Shown: piece by piece, positions 47,717-60,180 of the stretch
Position numbering within the stretch: the first letter of the stretch is position 1
Layout: each line of letters starts with the position of its first letter
Source of the DNA: Acheta domesticus
Lineage: Eukaryota > Arthropoda > Insecta > Orthoptera > Gryllidae
Direction: 5' to 3'
Assembly: GCA_031308135.1 (NCBI GenBank)
Contig: JAHLJT010009436.1
Span: 139,150,303-139,214,302 of the forward strand
Length of the DNA stretch: 64,000 nt
Translations under genes and position numbers: made by a program
The notes under the pieces: model-generated
The model's input: only the letters and a program-made list of their open reading frames with translations
Told to the model about the DNA's origin: nothing
Database searches by the model: none

Positions 47717-48489
47717 GACTGAATGAACCGTAACAGCAGCTGACTTACGTCAAGTGCCACCACAAATAAATCGAAGTAGAAGTACAAGGACGATATTTAA
47801 GGCCCCAAATAAAATTGGAATATTTAACATAAATTATCGAAATAAGATGACAATGAAATAATCTTCGCGATTAAAAAAATGTATTCTATGCATAAATACA
47901 ATTGGAGTATCTATAATATCAAAATAACTGACTATTTTAATCTCACAACAATATAAAGATAAAACTATTACCGTTACAATTTTCACATTTATTGTATATA
48001 TAAATACTATTGGGATGTCTGTTTGATGTTTTAAAATAGCTCTCTATTTATAATCTCAAATTGATATTTAGATGCTGTAAAGATCCATTCAATTGATTTT
48101 ACAATTTTTTTCTTCTCTGTCCGTCTGTTTTCTGCGCTAATCATGGGAATGATTAAACCGATTTTGACGGGGTTTACAACAAAAGATAAATTATTTTATC
48201 GGAGAAATATTTTTTAAAATTCAGATAACGACTTTTTGTACCAAGAATGATTTTTTGTCTGTTTTTTATATACTTTTGTTCTATTCTGAATATAATAAAA
48301 TGTTGTTCATGTGATCTTCAAAAGAAGAAAAACATTGTTTACCAGACGTTTCATAAATTTACCTTCATCCTCGTTTTCTGTCGTTTAATGCAACATTTAA
48401 AAGAGCACTCTCAGTTTTTTGGGGGACAAAACAAAGGCGTGTACACCCACCAAAGTGGACAAACTGTTTCTGAAAGCTGATAATATTGT
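47717..48489. other. Unannotated stretch
   Basis: AT-rich, no gene or repeat recognised. Confidence 0.5.
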
Positions 48490-48760
48490 TTATTAAATAC
48501 ATTTTAATTAATTCTGGTAGAGGAATTAGGCTTCGAGAAATTGTAGAACAATAATGTTTTGGAGGTTTGCCGGGAGTGTGTGTTTACAACTGCGGCTTGT
48601 TCCAACGATGGTGGAAGCAACGAAGATCATCGAAGGACTGGGCAGGACGGCACAGTGCAGAGATGGGCGGGAATATACTATGGTTGAATCCTCACTAACA
48701 GTGAGGATTAATAAAGATGTGATAAATAAATATCCGGGCAATCCGCGGTACGTTAGCTAG
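48490..48760 (+). mobile_element. Helitron-like 3' end
   Basis: Terminates ccgggcaatccgcgg, tacgttag, CTAG followed by T. A GC-rich imperfect hairpin about ten bases before CTAG|T is the pattern of Helitron 3' ends. A second hairpin, atcctcact/agtgaggat with a three-base loop, lies at 48688-48708. No Rep/helicase coding; the 5' end is not identified. Confidence 0.35.
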
Positions 48761-48949
48761 TATTAAAATATAATATATTCATTAACATAATTTAAGGTAA
48801 GTTCGTCTTTTGTGTGCTGCAACATTGAAGATAATTATCAACGTTTTAAAACCTTGATTAAATTTCATATTTTTTTGTGTAGTTTAAAAAATAATTAACC
48901 GTTATTACTACATACGTGTGGAATAAATATTGGGGACCTTAAACACGAG

Positions 48950-49110
48950 CTCATTCTGTTTGGTCCACCCCTGTCGCCTCGCCTCGCTTTTGACGACATT
49001 TTCTCCTCGCAAGACGGAAAAGAAGGGAAGGCGGGCCCCGCCCGTTCGAATGGAAATGCCACGCCGCGCGGAGAGCCTTTGAGAGGAGCGTTGGTGCGCC
49101 GGAAACGATT
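48950..49110. other. Small GC-rich patch
   Basis: CpG-rich block with ggcgggccccgcccg palindrome. No promoter or frame supported. Confidence 0.3.
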
Positions 49111-49315
49111 CCAATAAAAATGTTTTTATGCGCTGCCTTTCAGTTTCGTCTGAGTCGCACTATCTCGGGAACTGGGTGTTAAAATGTTGAAAGACGGAGT
49201 GAGGACGATGCATGTGCCAGAATCTTTTGCGCATGGATTTAATTTTTGCCTGTTGTTGTTGTTGTTTTTGTTGCACACATTCTTCTTTATCGCATATTCC
49301 TTTTCACTTCAAGCG

Positions 49316-49452
49316 ATTGATGTCCCTGCAGTGACTCTGAACGGGAGGTCCTAGAGTCGAGTCCCGATGGTGGCGGATTTTCGACACTAGCTAGATCGAA
49401 TTCAGCCTAGGGGCTGATCGGTAGTTTCTCGTGGGTTCTCTGATCAATAGGA
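49316..49452 (+). repeat. SINE-1 head, 3'-truncated
   Basis: gtgactctgaacgggaggtcc, B-box-like gagtcgagtcc (49354-49364), ggcggattttcgacactagc, ctgatcggtagtttctcg. It ends abruptly at ctgatcaatag. Confidence 0.65.
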
Positions 49453-50340
49453 AGCGGATTTTTATGCCCTAAAAAACCTTGAAATATGCTTTTAAAAATA
49501 TGATTTATTACCTAAAAATTCTGAAATATGCCCTTTAATATGCACTTTAAATTAACAATATTTCATTTCTTCTGCAAACCTGTCTTGATAAAATTTCCTG
49601 GGTGTTACGGGATGAGCTTCACGACTACTCTAAAGAAACTTGCTTTAATTATTATAACCTAAAAATTACTTTCACATTAAAATAATATCGAGTTTTATTT
49701 TGTTTAAATATCATGTTCTCCTTGTTGACTTGATTGAAAGGAAATATATTTCATTAATGTAATTAACTTTTCTATTCAAAACTAAAGTGATTGATGTTCT
49801 CAAAATACTGTAACATTCTTTTTTGGTATTCTTTTCTGTCATTTTTTATTTTAAAAATTTAGTCTAGTGAATGCTACATTATTCTTTAATTTTAATGTAT
49901 TCGTATTGTTCTTTGCTTGATCAAATTTACGTGAAATATTAACGTGTTGGTTGTAGAACTCTAGTCTGCATAACAATCTTTTCGATTCACAGATGGTTTA
50001 TTATAAATTACTCTAATTTTATAGTTATTATTTACAATTTCCATACGGTGCTAGAATAATTCCCAAAATATTATCTTATAAAAAAGCAGAGAAGTAATTA
50101 GAGTATCAGTTTAAATTCAGAAAAAATCGAGCCTAATGTACATTTTTGCCTTAATTTTACGTTGTTCTTAATATTCCGGGCTTTTAAACAGCATTTTTAA
50201 CATAAATCTTGAGCAGTTGTTGCATAAGAAATAATTACAGAAAACATTTTGTATTTACGCCAAATATGAATATAACGGAAGTACGGGTAATTCATTAGTG
50301 TAATTTAACATGGTGTCTATAAAAATGGTTTCCAAGTTTT
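49453..50340. other. Unannotated AT-rich stretch
   Basis: No gene or repeat recognised. Confidence 0.5.
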
Positions 50341-50353
50341 ATATTGACCTGGA

Positions 50354-50522
50354 TTGCCCCTGGAAGCAGAAGACAAAGGAATTCACACGAAGGAGTGCAA
50401 CCACCCAGGAAAGGGAGGCTTCATCAACCACGAAACGTCTCGGGAAAAGCGGAAAAGCACATCCGTTGTAATGAAATGTAAATTCGCCGACTTTACCAAG
50501 TATAGAGTGTGTGTGTGCAAGG
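50354..50522 (+). other. Possible unidentified coding exon
   Basis: An open frame of balanced composition in AT-rich DNA (rich in Lys, Glu, His, Cys) leads to tgcaag|gtaaacat, a fair donor at about 50521/50522. A weak acceptor-like ctggaagcag precedes it. I recognise no family; an alternative frame is also open for 40 codons, so chance is likely. Confidence 0.15.
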
Positions 50523-50589
50523 TAAACATTTTATTTTCTAGTTTTCCTCGTAAATTGAATTACAAAATTACTAGAAAATAAGTGTTGGT

Positions 50590-51283
50590 ACGTCCAACAT
50601 CCCAAGAATGATGCACATCGTCATTCTTAGGCAAATAGATAATGTGAGAAAGGGAGTTTAGGACTCGTTAACCAGGTACCAAACGTTAGATATTTGTTTA
50701 ACCCGATGGAAAATGTTATAAAATGTAGAGCAATATCGACTTCACGAACCCTCCAATAGTTTCTCTTCTCGATCGCAATACTTGATGTCAATAATGCAAT
50801 CCTATGAAACATCAAGCTCAGATTCATGATGTAACGTATCGTACATTCAACATGTATGATATGAGTTGCAGTCGAAATCAAAATATTTCAAACCACGTAC
50901 ATTCTTTCATGTTTAAATTAGAAAGACTGTTTTAAATTATATCAGAAGTGGTTGTCTAAAGAGGTTTGGACGCGGATGGCACAACATCGAGCAGATGTGA
51001 CATTGAAATACAAAGTACACGCTCCAGGCATTACATCACAAATCAAGTTTTATAAAGCTAGCTTGCGATCCCATGAATTAATTAATGAACTTCTTTAAAA
51101 GCTGTGAAGAAAAAAGAAGGCCAACAGAAAAGTGATCGTGGCCGGTTATACTGAACGTGTTTCAGGTTCGAAATATATTTCATTTTAAGAGCAAAGAATT
51201 GTATTTGAATGTGATGTTCAAGTAGGTGATTATCGAAATCGTATGTAGTTATGACACGTAAATTGTATTTCATTCTCAGCATG
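50590..51283. other. Unannotated stretch
   Basis: No gene or repeat recognised. Confidence 0.5.
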
Positions 51284-51291
51284 TTTTAGAG

Positions 51292-51613
51292 CAGGGCTGT
51301 CCAACTGCTGGTCGGCGGGCCGCATGCCGCTGGATCTTTTAGTGCGGCCCGCGATTGCTTTGAAGAATGTTATTATACCAACCAAATACAACTTTTTTAG
51401 TTATTCAGCTGTGCATTTTTATAATCACATAACTAATATTAATTTCTAGTTGTCTGTACATTAATAATTAAGTATGTTGAAGGTATCTAATTTATACACG
51501 TTTCAGTATAATCTCAGTAGTTAGGTTTAAACCATTTTAAATTACAACGCGGCCCGCGGCTTCACTAGAATTTTATATGTGGCCCATAAGCCCTTTTAAG
51601 TTGGACAGCCCTG
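51292..51613. mobile_element. 322-bp hAT-type MITE, copy B, with perfect 8-bp TSD
   Basis: Ends cagggctgtccaactgc and aagttggacagccctg are inverted. Perfect TSD ttttagag (51284-51291 and 51614-51621). Opposite orientation to copy A at 35518. The perfect TSD suggests a more recent insertion. Confidence 0.9.
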
Positions 51614-51762
51614 TTTTAGAGGGATGTCAACGGATCATTGGAATGGAGTGACGGGGCCAAGACAAAAAGGAATATTTCAAAAAATATTCCATCCAATTGT
51701 ATTTAGCTTCTCTTATCTGAGATCATCATGAAATGAATTCCTGGAGTTATTAGCGTCTTGTG

Positions 51763-52620
51763 TAGTGATGGCAAATTTTATCAATACATGGATACATCAC
51801 CAAAAATGATTTTCGACATCTATGAAAACATCGACAGAAACATCGATGATTACAATATCGATGCTTCAAATATGATAAAGCAGATGGTATTTTTCCATCT
51901 TGTTCTGTTTTTAATTAGAGTCCTTGAATGAAATACCGATATATTTTATTACGTATAAGTAATGTTTTAATAATAATGTTTATCGAATGAAAAAAAGGAA
52001 ACAAAAAAATATGAGATATTTTGTTTTGCTATTATATCATTTATTCACTTTCATTCATAAATAAATCGATGTAAAACGTTTTGAATCTAATATCCATAAT
52101 ACAGTTGGCCTGGAACTAAAGTGGTCTACGAAACATTTTGGCTAAAATTCAGGTTATGGTAAATTTGATCTGAACAGGTGAAAATCTATACATTCTAAAG
52201 TGGTATTTGTGTCATTTGTCGTTGTTAGTGCCGGATAATGAAAGTGCCACTTTAGCATTGGTAGATGGTTTTAATGTTAGTGAATTCTTAAGTGGTCTAA
52301 GTCACATTGTGTTACATAGACTACTGTAGTTCCAGGATAGCAACATGTAATATTAGTTTAAAGTTATTCTGTTTTAATACACTCTGCCTTCTTAATATTC
52401 GAATCAATATTCTATGCAGATAAAGTTCAAAATGCAGTTTAACGATATTACGACGTAAAAAATCATCGAAAGACAACAAACTCTTTTTAAAAACATCAAT
52501 GTTTCTGAAAAACATCGATAAAAAAATATCGAGAAGAAAACATTGATGTTAATTTACCGACGTTTCTGGTGGAAAATATCGATGTTTTAAATACATCGCT
52601 GTTTTTAGCCATCCCTTTTA
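51763..52620. mobile_element. hAT-like element with ATCGAT-rich ends
   Basis: Left end tagtgatggcaaa and right end tttttagccatccctttta are inverted with an indel. Flanking octamers gtcttgtg and gtctcatg match at six of eight. Near both ends acatcgatg-type motifs cluster (about 51814-51870 and 52495-52605). No transposase frame is recognised; 858 bases suggests a deleted derivative. Confidence 0.5.
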
Positions 52621-52649
52621 GTCTCATGCCCTGTCTTCACTTGCGTGGA

Positions 52650-53000
52650 AGCTCAGTCCCCGGAACAGGAGCTTCCTCCACTTGAAGACTGTGCCAAGCC
52701 TTGGGAGAGCGATCTTCACGTGCGCTGCCCAAGGTTGGTCACCGCTTGCACAACGCAGCCGCGGCAGGTCCCCGCGCTCTCTTCCCCGACGTGACAGCGG
52801 CGACGTGTGCTGCCCGCCCTCCGCCCTCCCCACTCCACGCGACACATGACGCCACGCCGCGTGCGTCAGCCGCTCGCCGCACGGCCGCTTATCACTGCGC
52901 ACTCCATCGACGAGTGCGTTCCACCGGACCCGCGGCGCCACCCCCGCCGCTCCGCCCCGCCCTCCCCGTACCACTCGCGCACCACCTCTCCGCTCACCCC
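52650..53000. other. CpG-rich island abutting SINE-1
   Basis: GC-dense, with cgccgctccgccccgccc. Long open frames on both strands are a GC effect, since several frames are open at once. No TATA or initiator pair found. Confidence 0.3.
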
Positions 53001-53017
53001 TCCCACGCATTGCTTTT

Positions 53018-53390
53018 TCCATGGTTTCTCCGATCAACACCAGGCGATTGCCGGAGCAGTTCCCTAACAACCGGGTAGCGGACTGTGCGCGATCTTTCCT
53101 TCCTCTTCCTTGTCCTATCCTCACCCCTTACACACACACTTACGCTATCATGCACTGCACTACCACACATGCCGGGAGACCGGTCGGGAAGTTAGAGTTG
53201 TCTCAGCCGGGACGGTGCCCCATTGGTAGTATATACCTAATTGGGAAAACCCCGCTAGCAGACAATAAGTGGGAGCGGATCTCACCATTCAGCGAGAAAA
53301 GACCATCGTCACTTCCCGAGCAAACACAAGCCCTACACTTACAGGGTTAACTACCAGTTGAGGCGCCCGAAATCACTAACAATCACTCAA
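53018..53390 (+). repeat. SINE-1 copy, 5'-truncated, plus strand
   Basis: Begins mid-body at ccatggtttctccgatcaac, then ttgccggagcag, gactgtgcgcgatctttcc, the third module with ccgggagaccggtcgggaag, ctagcagacaataagtggg and gaggcgcccgaaatcacta. Aligns with the minus-strand copy at 31985-32330. Confidence 0.75.
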
Positions 53391-53399
53391 TCAACCAAT

Positions 53400-53860
53400 T
53401 CGCATTGCTGGATTCCTCCTCGACTCGCCCCCTCTATCGTCCCATACCCACTCTACCCTGCGCGGCCTCGCCCGCGTTTTCTCGCTGCTCAGCCCTGCCC
53501 AGGCACCCGATCGCACATCACCCCTGCTACCTCATCTCTCTCGTCCTATGTTCCCGATCTCGTTCATGGCTCGGGTTGTTCATATCACTCCTCCCTATTC
53601 TTCGAACTCTTTCGTTCCTCTTCGCCCTGCTCCGCCTTCTCCACCACGTCCTCCCAATGTCCGCCCTCCGCTTCCTCGTTCCACCACTCCGCCCCTCACC
53701 ACCTATCTCCACCAGCCCGTCCCGAACCCGGTACGTCCCCTCCACAGACGACCTGCTGCCCTCGCCGCCCCGCACCATCCTGCCCGCCGCCGTGCCGTGC
53801 CGTGCCGCAAGAGTGATGGGGAAAGTAAGCGACCGGTCTGCCATGCGGCTCGTAGCGGCT
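53400..53860. repeat. CT/CG-rich low-complexity tract
   Basis: Pyrimidine-biased GC-rich DNA. Open frames of 105-161 codons occur in several frames at once, rich in Pro, Ser, Arg and Leu, so none is called as a gene. Confidence 0.5.
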
Positions 53861-54812
53861 TTTTAAACCAGGGGCACGGCGGTCACACTTGGGTGGACAG
53901 GTGGGCGTTGACTGGCAACGAAGTGGAGATAGACCCACGCGGTCGGGACAGAAATATCGGCTTGATAGTGGGAGCCGTCCATATGGCTACGACAAGGGGA
54001 ATACACGTAGGTGTAGCGGAAGATTTGACGTAATGGTGACGGCCAGGCAATAAGTACGCAGGAAATACCCATTGTAAATGTTATTTTAAAACAGGAAATT
54101 ACTTATTTAATATATCACGATTTGTAGAGGAAAATTGTAATTTTAGAAATGTAGATCTAAAAAGACGGGTTTTTTCTTGTGCGTAGTGTTCTAAAAATAC
54201 ATTTAAGTACTGTTTGTAATATTTCGCAATTTTACGTAGCTGCTTACTCAGGGAGCAAAACGAGGAATTCATGAAGGTCGTACCTATAATGTTTCATATA
54301 ATTTATTAAAATGGTATACGCCTTTATTCTTAACCCTGCGGCACTCGCGTAGGATGTCTTAGATGGTTGAGTTGTTCTTCCATTGACCTCATAGATGTTT
54401 CAGAACACTGTCCTTCTGAGAACTCTGTTATTTTTCTCAGGTGTCACACCTTCTTGTTCCTGCCAATAAGCTTGGTACTGACCACACCAGAATAATCTCA
54501 ATAAAACCGCGCATGGCGCATCATCTCGAAGACCGAAGCGTTTATTACGATTTACAAATAAAACAGTTTTCTAACGTACATCTTGTTACAATTATTGTTA
54601 AACATTGTAATTTAATAAACATTTAAAATTCAGATGCCAATAAACGTATTTAATGTGTGATTGTGCCTGAAACACCCAACAGTCAATTTCTGAAGCAAGA
54701 TAAGTTTAAATTCAAATAAGCACATGATAAAACACTGCAAGCACTCGAAAATAACTTGTAATAGAGCGTTTTCAGCGTGACGTTTTGAAGAAAAAGAAAT
54801 AGAATAAAATAA
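53861..54812. other. Unannotated stretch
   Basis: No gene or repeat recognised. Confidence 0.5.
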
Positions 54813-54905
54813 ATCACTTTTTCGGTATCAAGGAACCCTAAAATGTGTATTTCCGTTAAAATCGTGCATTGCTCTGTTATATACGTAAGTATACGACAAA
54901 GTTAT
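54813..54905 (-). mobile_element. Rep-A head fragment, minus strand
   Basis: Contains tttttcggtatcaaggaac and tatatacgtaagtatacgac, the Rep-A 5' end in reverse complement. Confidence 0.6.
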
Positions 54906-55078
54906 AGTACCTCGCAGCGGATATCTTAGGTACAGGTGAAAATATTTTTACAAGGTTCAAAGAAATAGTCCCGGAGCGATTGTCGCGCGTTTTCATGGCT
55001 TCCTCGCATTGGTCTACGTAAGGCAATAGAGTGCTAAAAGCATTGTAGAACGTGACATAAAAGTCATTTAGCAAGCCT

Positions 55079-55250
55079 GGAGAGCCGAGGTCGCTGAGGC
55101 TGGAGGGGCTTAACTGCCTTGGCTGAAAGGGTCGCCGGTTCGAATCCCGCCTGGGGCATGGTTGTTTGTGTGTGTTGCCATTACGTGTTATTCCTACAGT
55201 TAAAACAATCACAGTGGTTGCTATATGACCAAGATGTTAAAAAGGAATCT
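55079..55250 (+). repeat. SINE-2 copy, plus strand
   Basis: gagagccgaggtcgctgagg, perfect box B ggttcgaatcc (55137-55147), cccgcctggggcatggttg, then a truncated body and an A-rich end joined to Rep-A. Confidence 0.7.
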
Positions 55251-55254
55251 TAAA

Positions 55255-55726
55255 AAACGCCATTTTGCTATTTTTTTTCAAAAATTACACAAACGTATTA
55301 TTTTTTGACATCTCTCTCACGTCATTGATATTTACATTACCGGCAATTTATATACATTATTGCATTTGTGAGAATCAGTGTTTGAAATGATGCCGTAAAT
55401 AGTTTCTCGAAAAAGCAAAACTTTTGGGCGAAAATTAGCAAGCATTTTCAAAAAAGATTGAGCGACATTTTCGTAAAAACGGCTCCAAATTTTTCAATAG
55501 AAATGTGGCTAGAGAACGCAATTTTACACTTCTCTAATATTCTTACAGTTATATTTCAATCCTGCTATTAGGTATCGGAACTGAAGAAATGGGATAAAAT
55601 GTGTTTTGGCATCAATAGATGGGAGATGAGAAAAGGGTGAGGCAAAACCGAATAGAGAGCCTAGATTGAGGAGATAATGAATCTAACTAGAACGAGAAAG
55701 TCTGTGTCATTCAGTAGCACCACTAC
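55255..55726 (+). mobile_element. Rep-A 3' fragment, plus strand
   Basis: Contains tctctcacgtcattgatatt, aaaaacggctccaaattttt, ctagaacgagaaagtctgtg and ends cagtagcaccactact. It shows a changed final CTAGT. Confidence 0.7.
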
Positions 55727-56016
55727 TCTTATTTTATTTATTTATTTAATTACCCACAATATTTTCTACGAATTTGAGGAAAAGACGTCATCCTATAACT
55801 TTCCAATACCAGAAAATTTCTTGACAGAAAATTTATTTGGAATTTCTGTCAGTTCTATCAAACTCTTCTTAGAATTCCACTTAAGAAATAAGCACATGTC
55901 AAAATAACGAGAATCTCCATTAGAAAATGACATGTACACTCAGGCTTAAAAACCTATGAGTCAAACATGTTAGTACGAGTAAATGGGGTCTGTTGTGTCG
56001 AGTATAGGAATTTAAA

Positions 56017-57020
56017 ACTAGTGGTGCTACAGAAAGGCACAGACTTTCCCGTATTAGTTTTCTATTTTCTTGGGTTTGGACTAGCTATTCGGAATTGCCA
56101 CATACTCCTGCCAGCTGCCATCTATCGCTGCCCCAAGTACATTTTTTGTTATGTTAATTGTTGTTACGTTTTTTAAAATGTTAATTTTAAAATATTAAAG
56201 AACAGTAAAACCCCGTCTTAAATGACAATTTTCTTTGAAAAATTTGGAGCCATTTATAAAAAACTGACGTTTAAGCGCTATTAAAAATGCGAAACTTGAA
56301 GCTCTCTTTCACAGAAAATATTTGAGTTTTCGAAAAACTTCATCTAAATTCATTTTTGAAGAACTTATTCTCACAAATACAATTGTGATTACAAATTGCT
56401 GGAAATGTGCATATTAAAGGTGTGAGAGGTTTTTCAAAACAATTACATTTATGTAATTTTTGCAAAAACAAGAAAATACCTCAAAAACTTTTACGTCATA
56501 TTAAAGAATGCAATTAGATCTATCCGTTCCAAAAGTTTGAAGAAAAATGTTAAGCCATTATGAGAAAATGGCGTTTGAACGTTTCCGAAAATGCGGAATT
56601 TTGAGCTAGTTTTCATAGAAAACGGTTGATTTCTCCAGAAACTTTACTTGACATTATTTCAAGCACATGTACTCGTAAATATAATAATGTAAACAAATCG
56701 CCACTAATCTAAATATTACCGACGTGGGAGACAAGTAAAAAAAAATTACAATTTTTTTGTAATTTTTGAAAAAAACACAAGAATATAGCAATATGTCGTT
56801 CATGTCATTTCATAGAGTACATTTAGCACTATCTCTACCAAAAGTTTAAAGAAAAAAGTTTCAGCCTTTTTTGAGAAAATCTTGTTTTTGTAATTTTTGA
56901 AAATTGCAAATATTGCACACAATATAGCGCGAAAACTACAATAATTTTCAAAAAAATGTACATGACAAGGATAGAACTTGGAAAAAAAATTTGTTTGGAA
57001 GAAAAATCTCTATTTTCAAT
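56017..57020 (-). mobile_element. Rep-A copy 4, 3' half, minus strand
   Basis: Begins, reading plus, with actagtggtgctacag and gactttcccgtattag, the exact reverse of the family 3' end. It continues in reverse order to ctctattttcaatttg. The head half is absent. Confidence 0.8.
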
Positions 57021-57469
57021 TTGCCACTTGTATCAAATTTTGTTAGTATGTAAATCGAAAAATAAATATTATTTTCGTTCCTCACCAAGCAATGTTGAGG
57101 AACCCACAAAAATTAATTTGCTAAAGATACATTCTATTGGGTGAAAGGGGGTTTCTTAAAGGTTTGTCCAACTTCCTTAATTGTGTCGAACTCGCGGAAA
57201 ACATATTGTGCTAAAACGATACCTGAAAATAAGTAACATTACAAGTAACATAAGTACATTAGTAAATATTTGCTGACGCGTGCGAAAGACTTGTTTGTAA
57301 GAATCGTACGATATCCTTACTTCCTTTGTCTTTACGGAGGAAAGATTCTGTATGAATGGAAATGTGCGTTTTACATAAAATAGAGAAAGTCTGCATAAAA
57401 GCCAGTTTCGAGAAAAATATGACGAAACATCTTTCTGCGAAGACAAATTTCGGTGAATTATCCATTTTT

Positions 57470-59421
57470 ACATTCCCGGATACGTACGTATATACGAAGT
57501 AATTTACGTAGTATTGGAAAAGTTATGTAATGCTGCAGAAAATTGATTTCGAGATTTTAACAGATTTATTTATTTATTTATTTACGTCAAAAACAGTTAA
57601 AACTGCGTATGACGAGCTATGGGGAGAAGTGAATTTTGTGCACGTTTTCATAATTCTGTGGTCTCTATCCTAAACCATATTCTAGTCGAATTTTGAATAC
57701 AGAAAAGAGAGTTTTTTTCGAGTTTTGTTGACAAAATATTCGCTCCTATATAATAAAATATATTTTCAAAGGTAAATTAGCTATAAATTTCTGCCCTGAA
57801 CCCTCATGTTCTTCATGAAAGAATAATACTTTTTGCCGCGATAATATGAAAAAACGATAATTTGAATAACTATATTTCCCACTGAAATTCAGAAGACGTG
57901 CACAAATAATGAAGTTACATTTATGTCCAGAAGCAAAACAAGGGACCATCTCAGCATTTGCTCAAGGATCAGGGAAACTGGACGAAAAACCTGATCGAGA
58001 TGGGGGCCATCAACAGAAATACACGTTTTGGGGTCCCCTGATACCGAAAAAGTATTTTTTTCACAATGTCCGTCCGTCCGTCCGTCTGTTCGTCCGTCCG
58101 TCTGTCTGTCCATCAGTTGTGAACAACACTAGCGCCTAAACCACACATGCATGTCGCATGCGATTTCTTCCAAAATGAATATTCCCCGGTCGATCTGCAT
58201 TCACACTAGGCGCCGCGATTTTGAAAAACTTTCTTCAAAATTTGGGGGTACTTTACATGAATACCTCTGGACATTTTCAAAATTTTCTCAAAAATAGCTC
58301 CAAATATTTTATTTAAATTTCTTGTAAGGATAAAGTAAAATACACTTTCAAAAGTTTGAATTTTTTTCGGCGTTTTCCTACAAGTACAAACTTGCAGATA
58401 TAGATTTTTACCTCCAAACAAAATTTGTTATGCAAAGTGAGTTCTATCATTAAGGTCATGTACATGTTTTTGAAAATTTTAGTTGTTTTCGCGTAATATT
58501 GCGAGCAATATGTGCAATTTTTAAAAATTACAAAAAACAGATTTTCTCAAAAACCCAATTATTGCTTTACACTTGTGGTAGGGATTGTGCTAAATGTACT
58601 CTATGAAATGACATAATTGCCATATTGTTCTCTTCTTTTATATTTTCAAAATTACAAATATGTATTTTTTTTACTTGTCTCTCACGTCGATAATATTTAT
58701 ATTAGTGGCAATTTGTTCACATTATTACATTTACGAGTACATGTGCTTTAAATAATGTCAAGTAAATTTCTCGAGAACTCAACCGTTTTCTGTGAAAACT
58801 AACTCAAAATTCTGGATTTTCAGAAACGCTCAAACGACATTTTCTCATACATGGCTCCTAATTTTTTCTTCAAACCCTTCGAACGTATAGTACGTATGGA
58901 ACGTATGGCTAGTTGGATTCTTTAATATGACGTAAAGTTCAATTTCGGATATTTTTTTGTTTTTGAAAAAATTACACAAATGTAATTTTTTGAAAGATCT
59001 CTCACACCTTTAATATGTACATTATCATAATTTTGTAAAAACTATTGTATTTGTGAGAGTAAGTTCTTCAAATGTCTTCAAATGAAGTTTCTCTAAGTCT
59101 TAGAAATTTTCTTTGAAAAAGAGCTTCAAATTTCGCATTTTTAGTAGCGCTTAAACGTCAGTTTTTTAAAAAACAGTTCCAAAGTTTTCAAAGAAAATTG
59201 CCATTGAGGACGAGGTTTTAGTGTTCTTTGATATTTGAAAATTAACATTTGTGTTCCAGCATTAGGAAGCCGAAAAATTAAGAAAATGTCAAAAAAATGT
59301 AATTTGGGCAGCGATAGATAGCAGCTGGCAAGAGTATGTGGCAATTTCAATTAGCTTGCCCAATCCAAGGAAATAGAAAACTAATACGGGAAAGTCCCTG
59401 CCACTCTGTTGCACCACTAGT
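57470..59421 (+). mobile_element. Rep-A copy 5, full span, with nested LINE tail
   Basis: Head acattcccggatacgtacg with hairpin partner gtattggaaaagt, GTCC/GTCTG tract at 58070-58112, and 3' end ctgttgcaccactagt. It is interrupted at about 57563-58012 by a LINE 3' end. Without that insertion it is about 1.5 kb. Confidence 0.85.
57563..58012 (-). mobile_element. LINE 3' UTR fragment nested in Rep-A, minus strand
   Basis: Starts with an (ATTT)n tail and aaaacagttaaaactg, as at 7240-7280, and ends at gatcgagatgggggccat. No coding part remains, so this is a severely 5'-truncated insertion of the same LINE family. Confidence 0.8.
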
Positions 59422-59921
59422 TTTAGTACTGTAATGTATTATATTCTTTAATATTATTTTGTAACTTTTGTAATGATTTTACCTTGTAATCTGAAAAATA
59501 TCGAAATACTGAATTTGATTTGCCTTTGATCTTGAATCTCTTCCATATTATACGTGAGGGAATAGAGTTGGAAAGCAGCCAAACTAAACATCTCTGCCAA
59601 CAAAAAGAGGTGCCAACTTTGTTCTTTAAAGTGTTTTGATATTTTGTATCTGGTTAATTGTCCTTTGTAATCTGAAGTTCTAGATCTATTGAAAAAGGCT
59701 CTCGAAGGAAAGAAAAACTCTTGGTGATTCTAAGTCCACAAATATTCTTGAAGCTTCGAGTATGGAAACCACTTGTTCATTTCTCAGTGTGTCGAGATAG
59801 GTTTCCAATATATCATCTAAGCCAATTCAATCAATCAATTAAGATCTCAATAAATGTGAAGTTCATTGAACATGTCTAACTTTGGTGGTGCAACAATCTA
59901 CAGATAACTATCCGCTATAAA
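59422..59921. other. Unannotated stretch
   Basis: No gene or repeat recognised. Confidence 0.5.
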
Positions 59922-60180
59922 CCCTCTGGCGGATCCAGAGGGGAGGCATCGGGCCATGCCCCTTCCCACAAGGCTAAGAGTTTACCTTCGTTTATTTAGC
60001 AAAATTGATTTAAATAATTATTTATGTTCAAATTATGTATTTAAACAAAATTCTTGTATAGTAACATATCTACAGAACATAAATATTATTCTGTAGGTAA
60101 CAAATATTCTAACAAATATGTTAATAATTTCACTACATTCTACGATGCGCTCCCCAAATAATAGGCTGGATCCACTCCTG
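59922..60180. mobile_element. hAT-like MITE (Rep-D)
   Basis: ctctggcggatccagag at one end and ggctggatccactcctg at the other are imperfect inverted ends. The gccatgccccttccc block and tttatttagcaaaattga match 20376-20595. No clean target duplication. Confidence 0.55.

Noticed and set aside
52624..54033. Several overlapping open frames of 105-166 codons on both strands
   Set aside because: The GC- and CT-rich composition leaves many frames open at once. They share no domain, run through SINE-1, and none has a consistent start or splice context.
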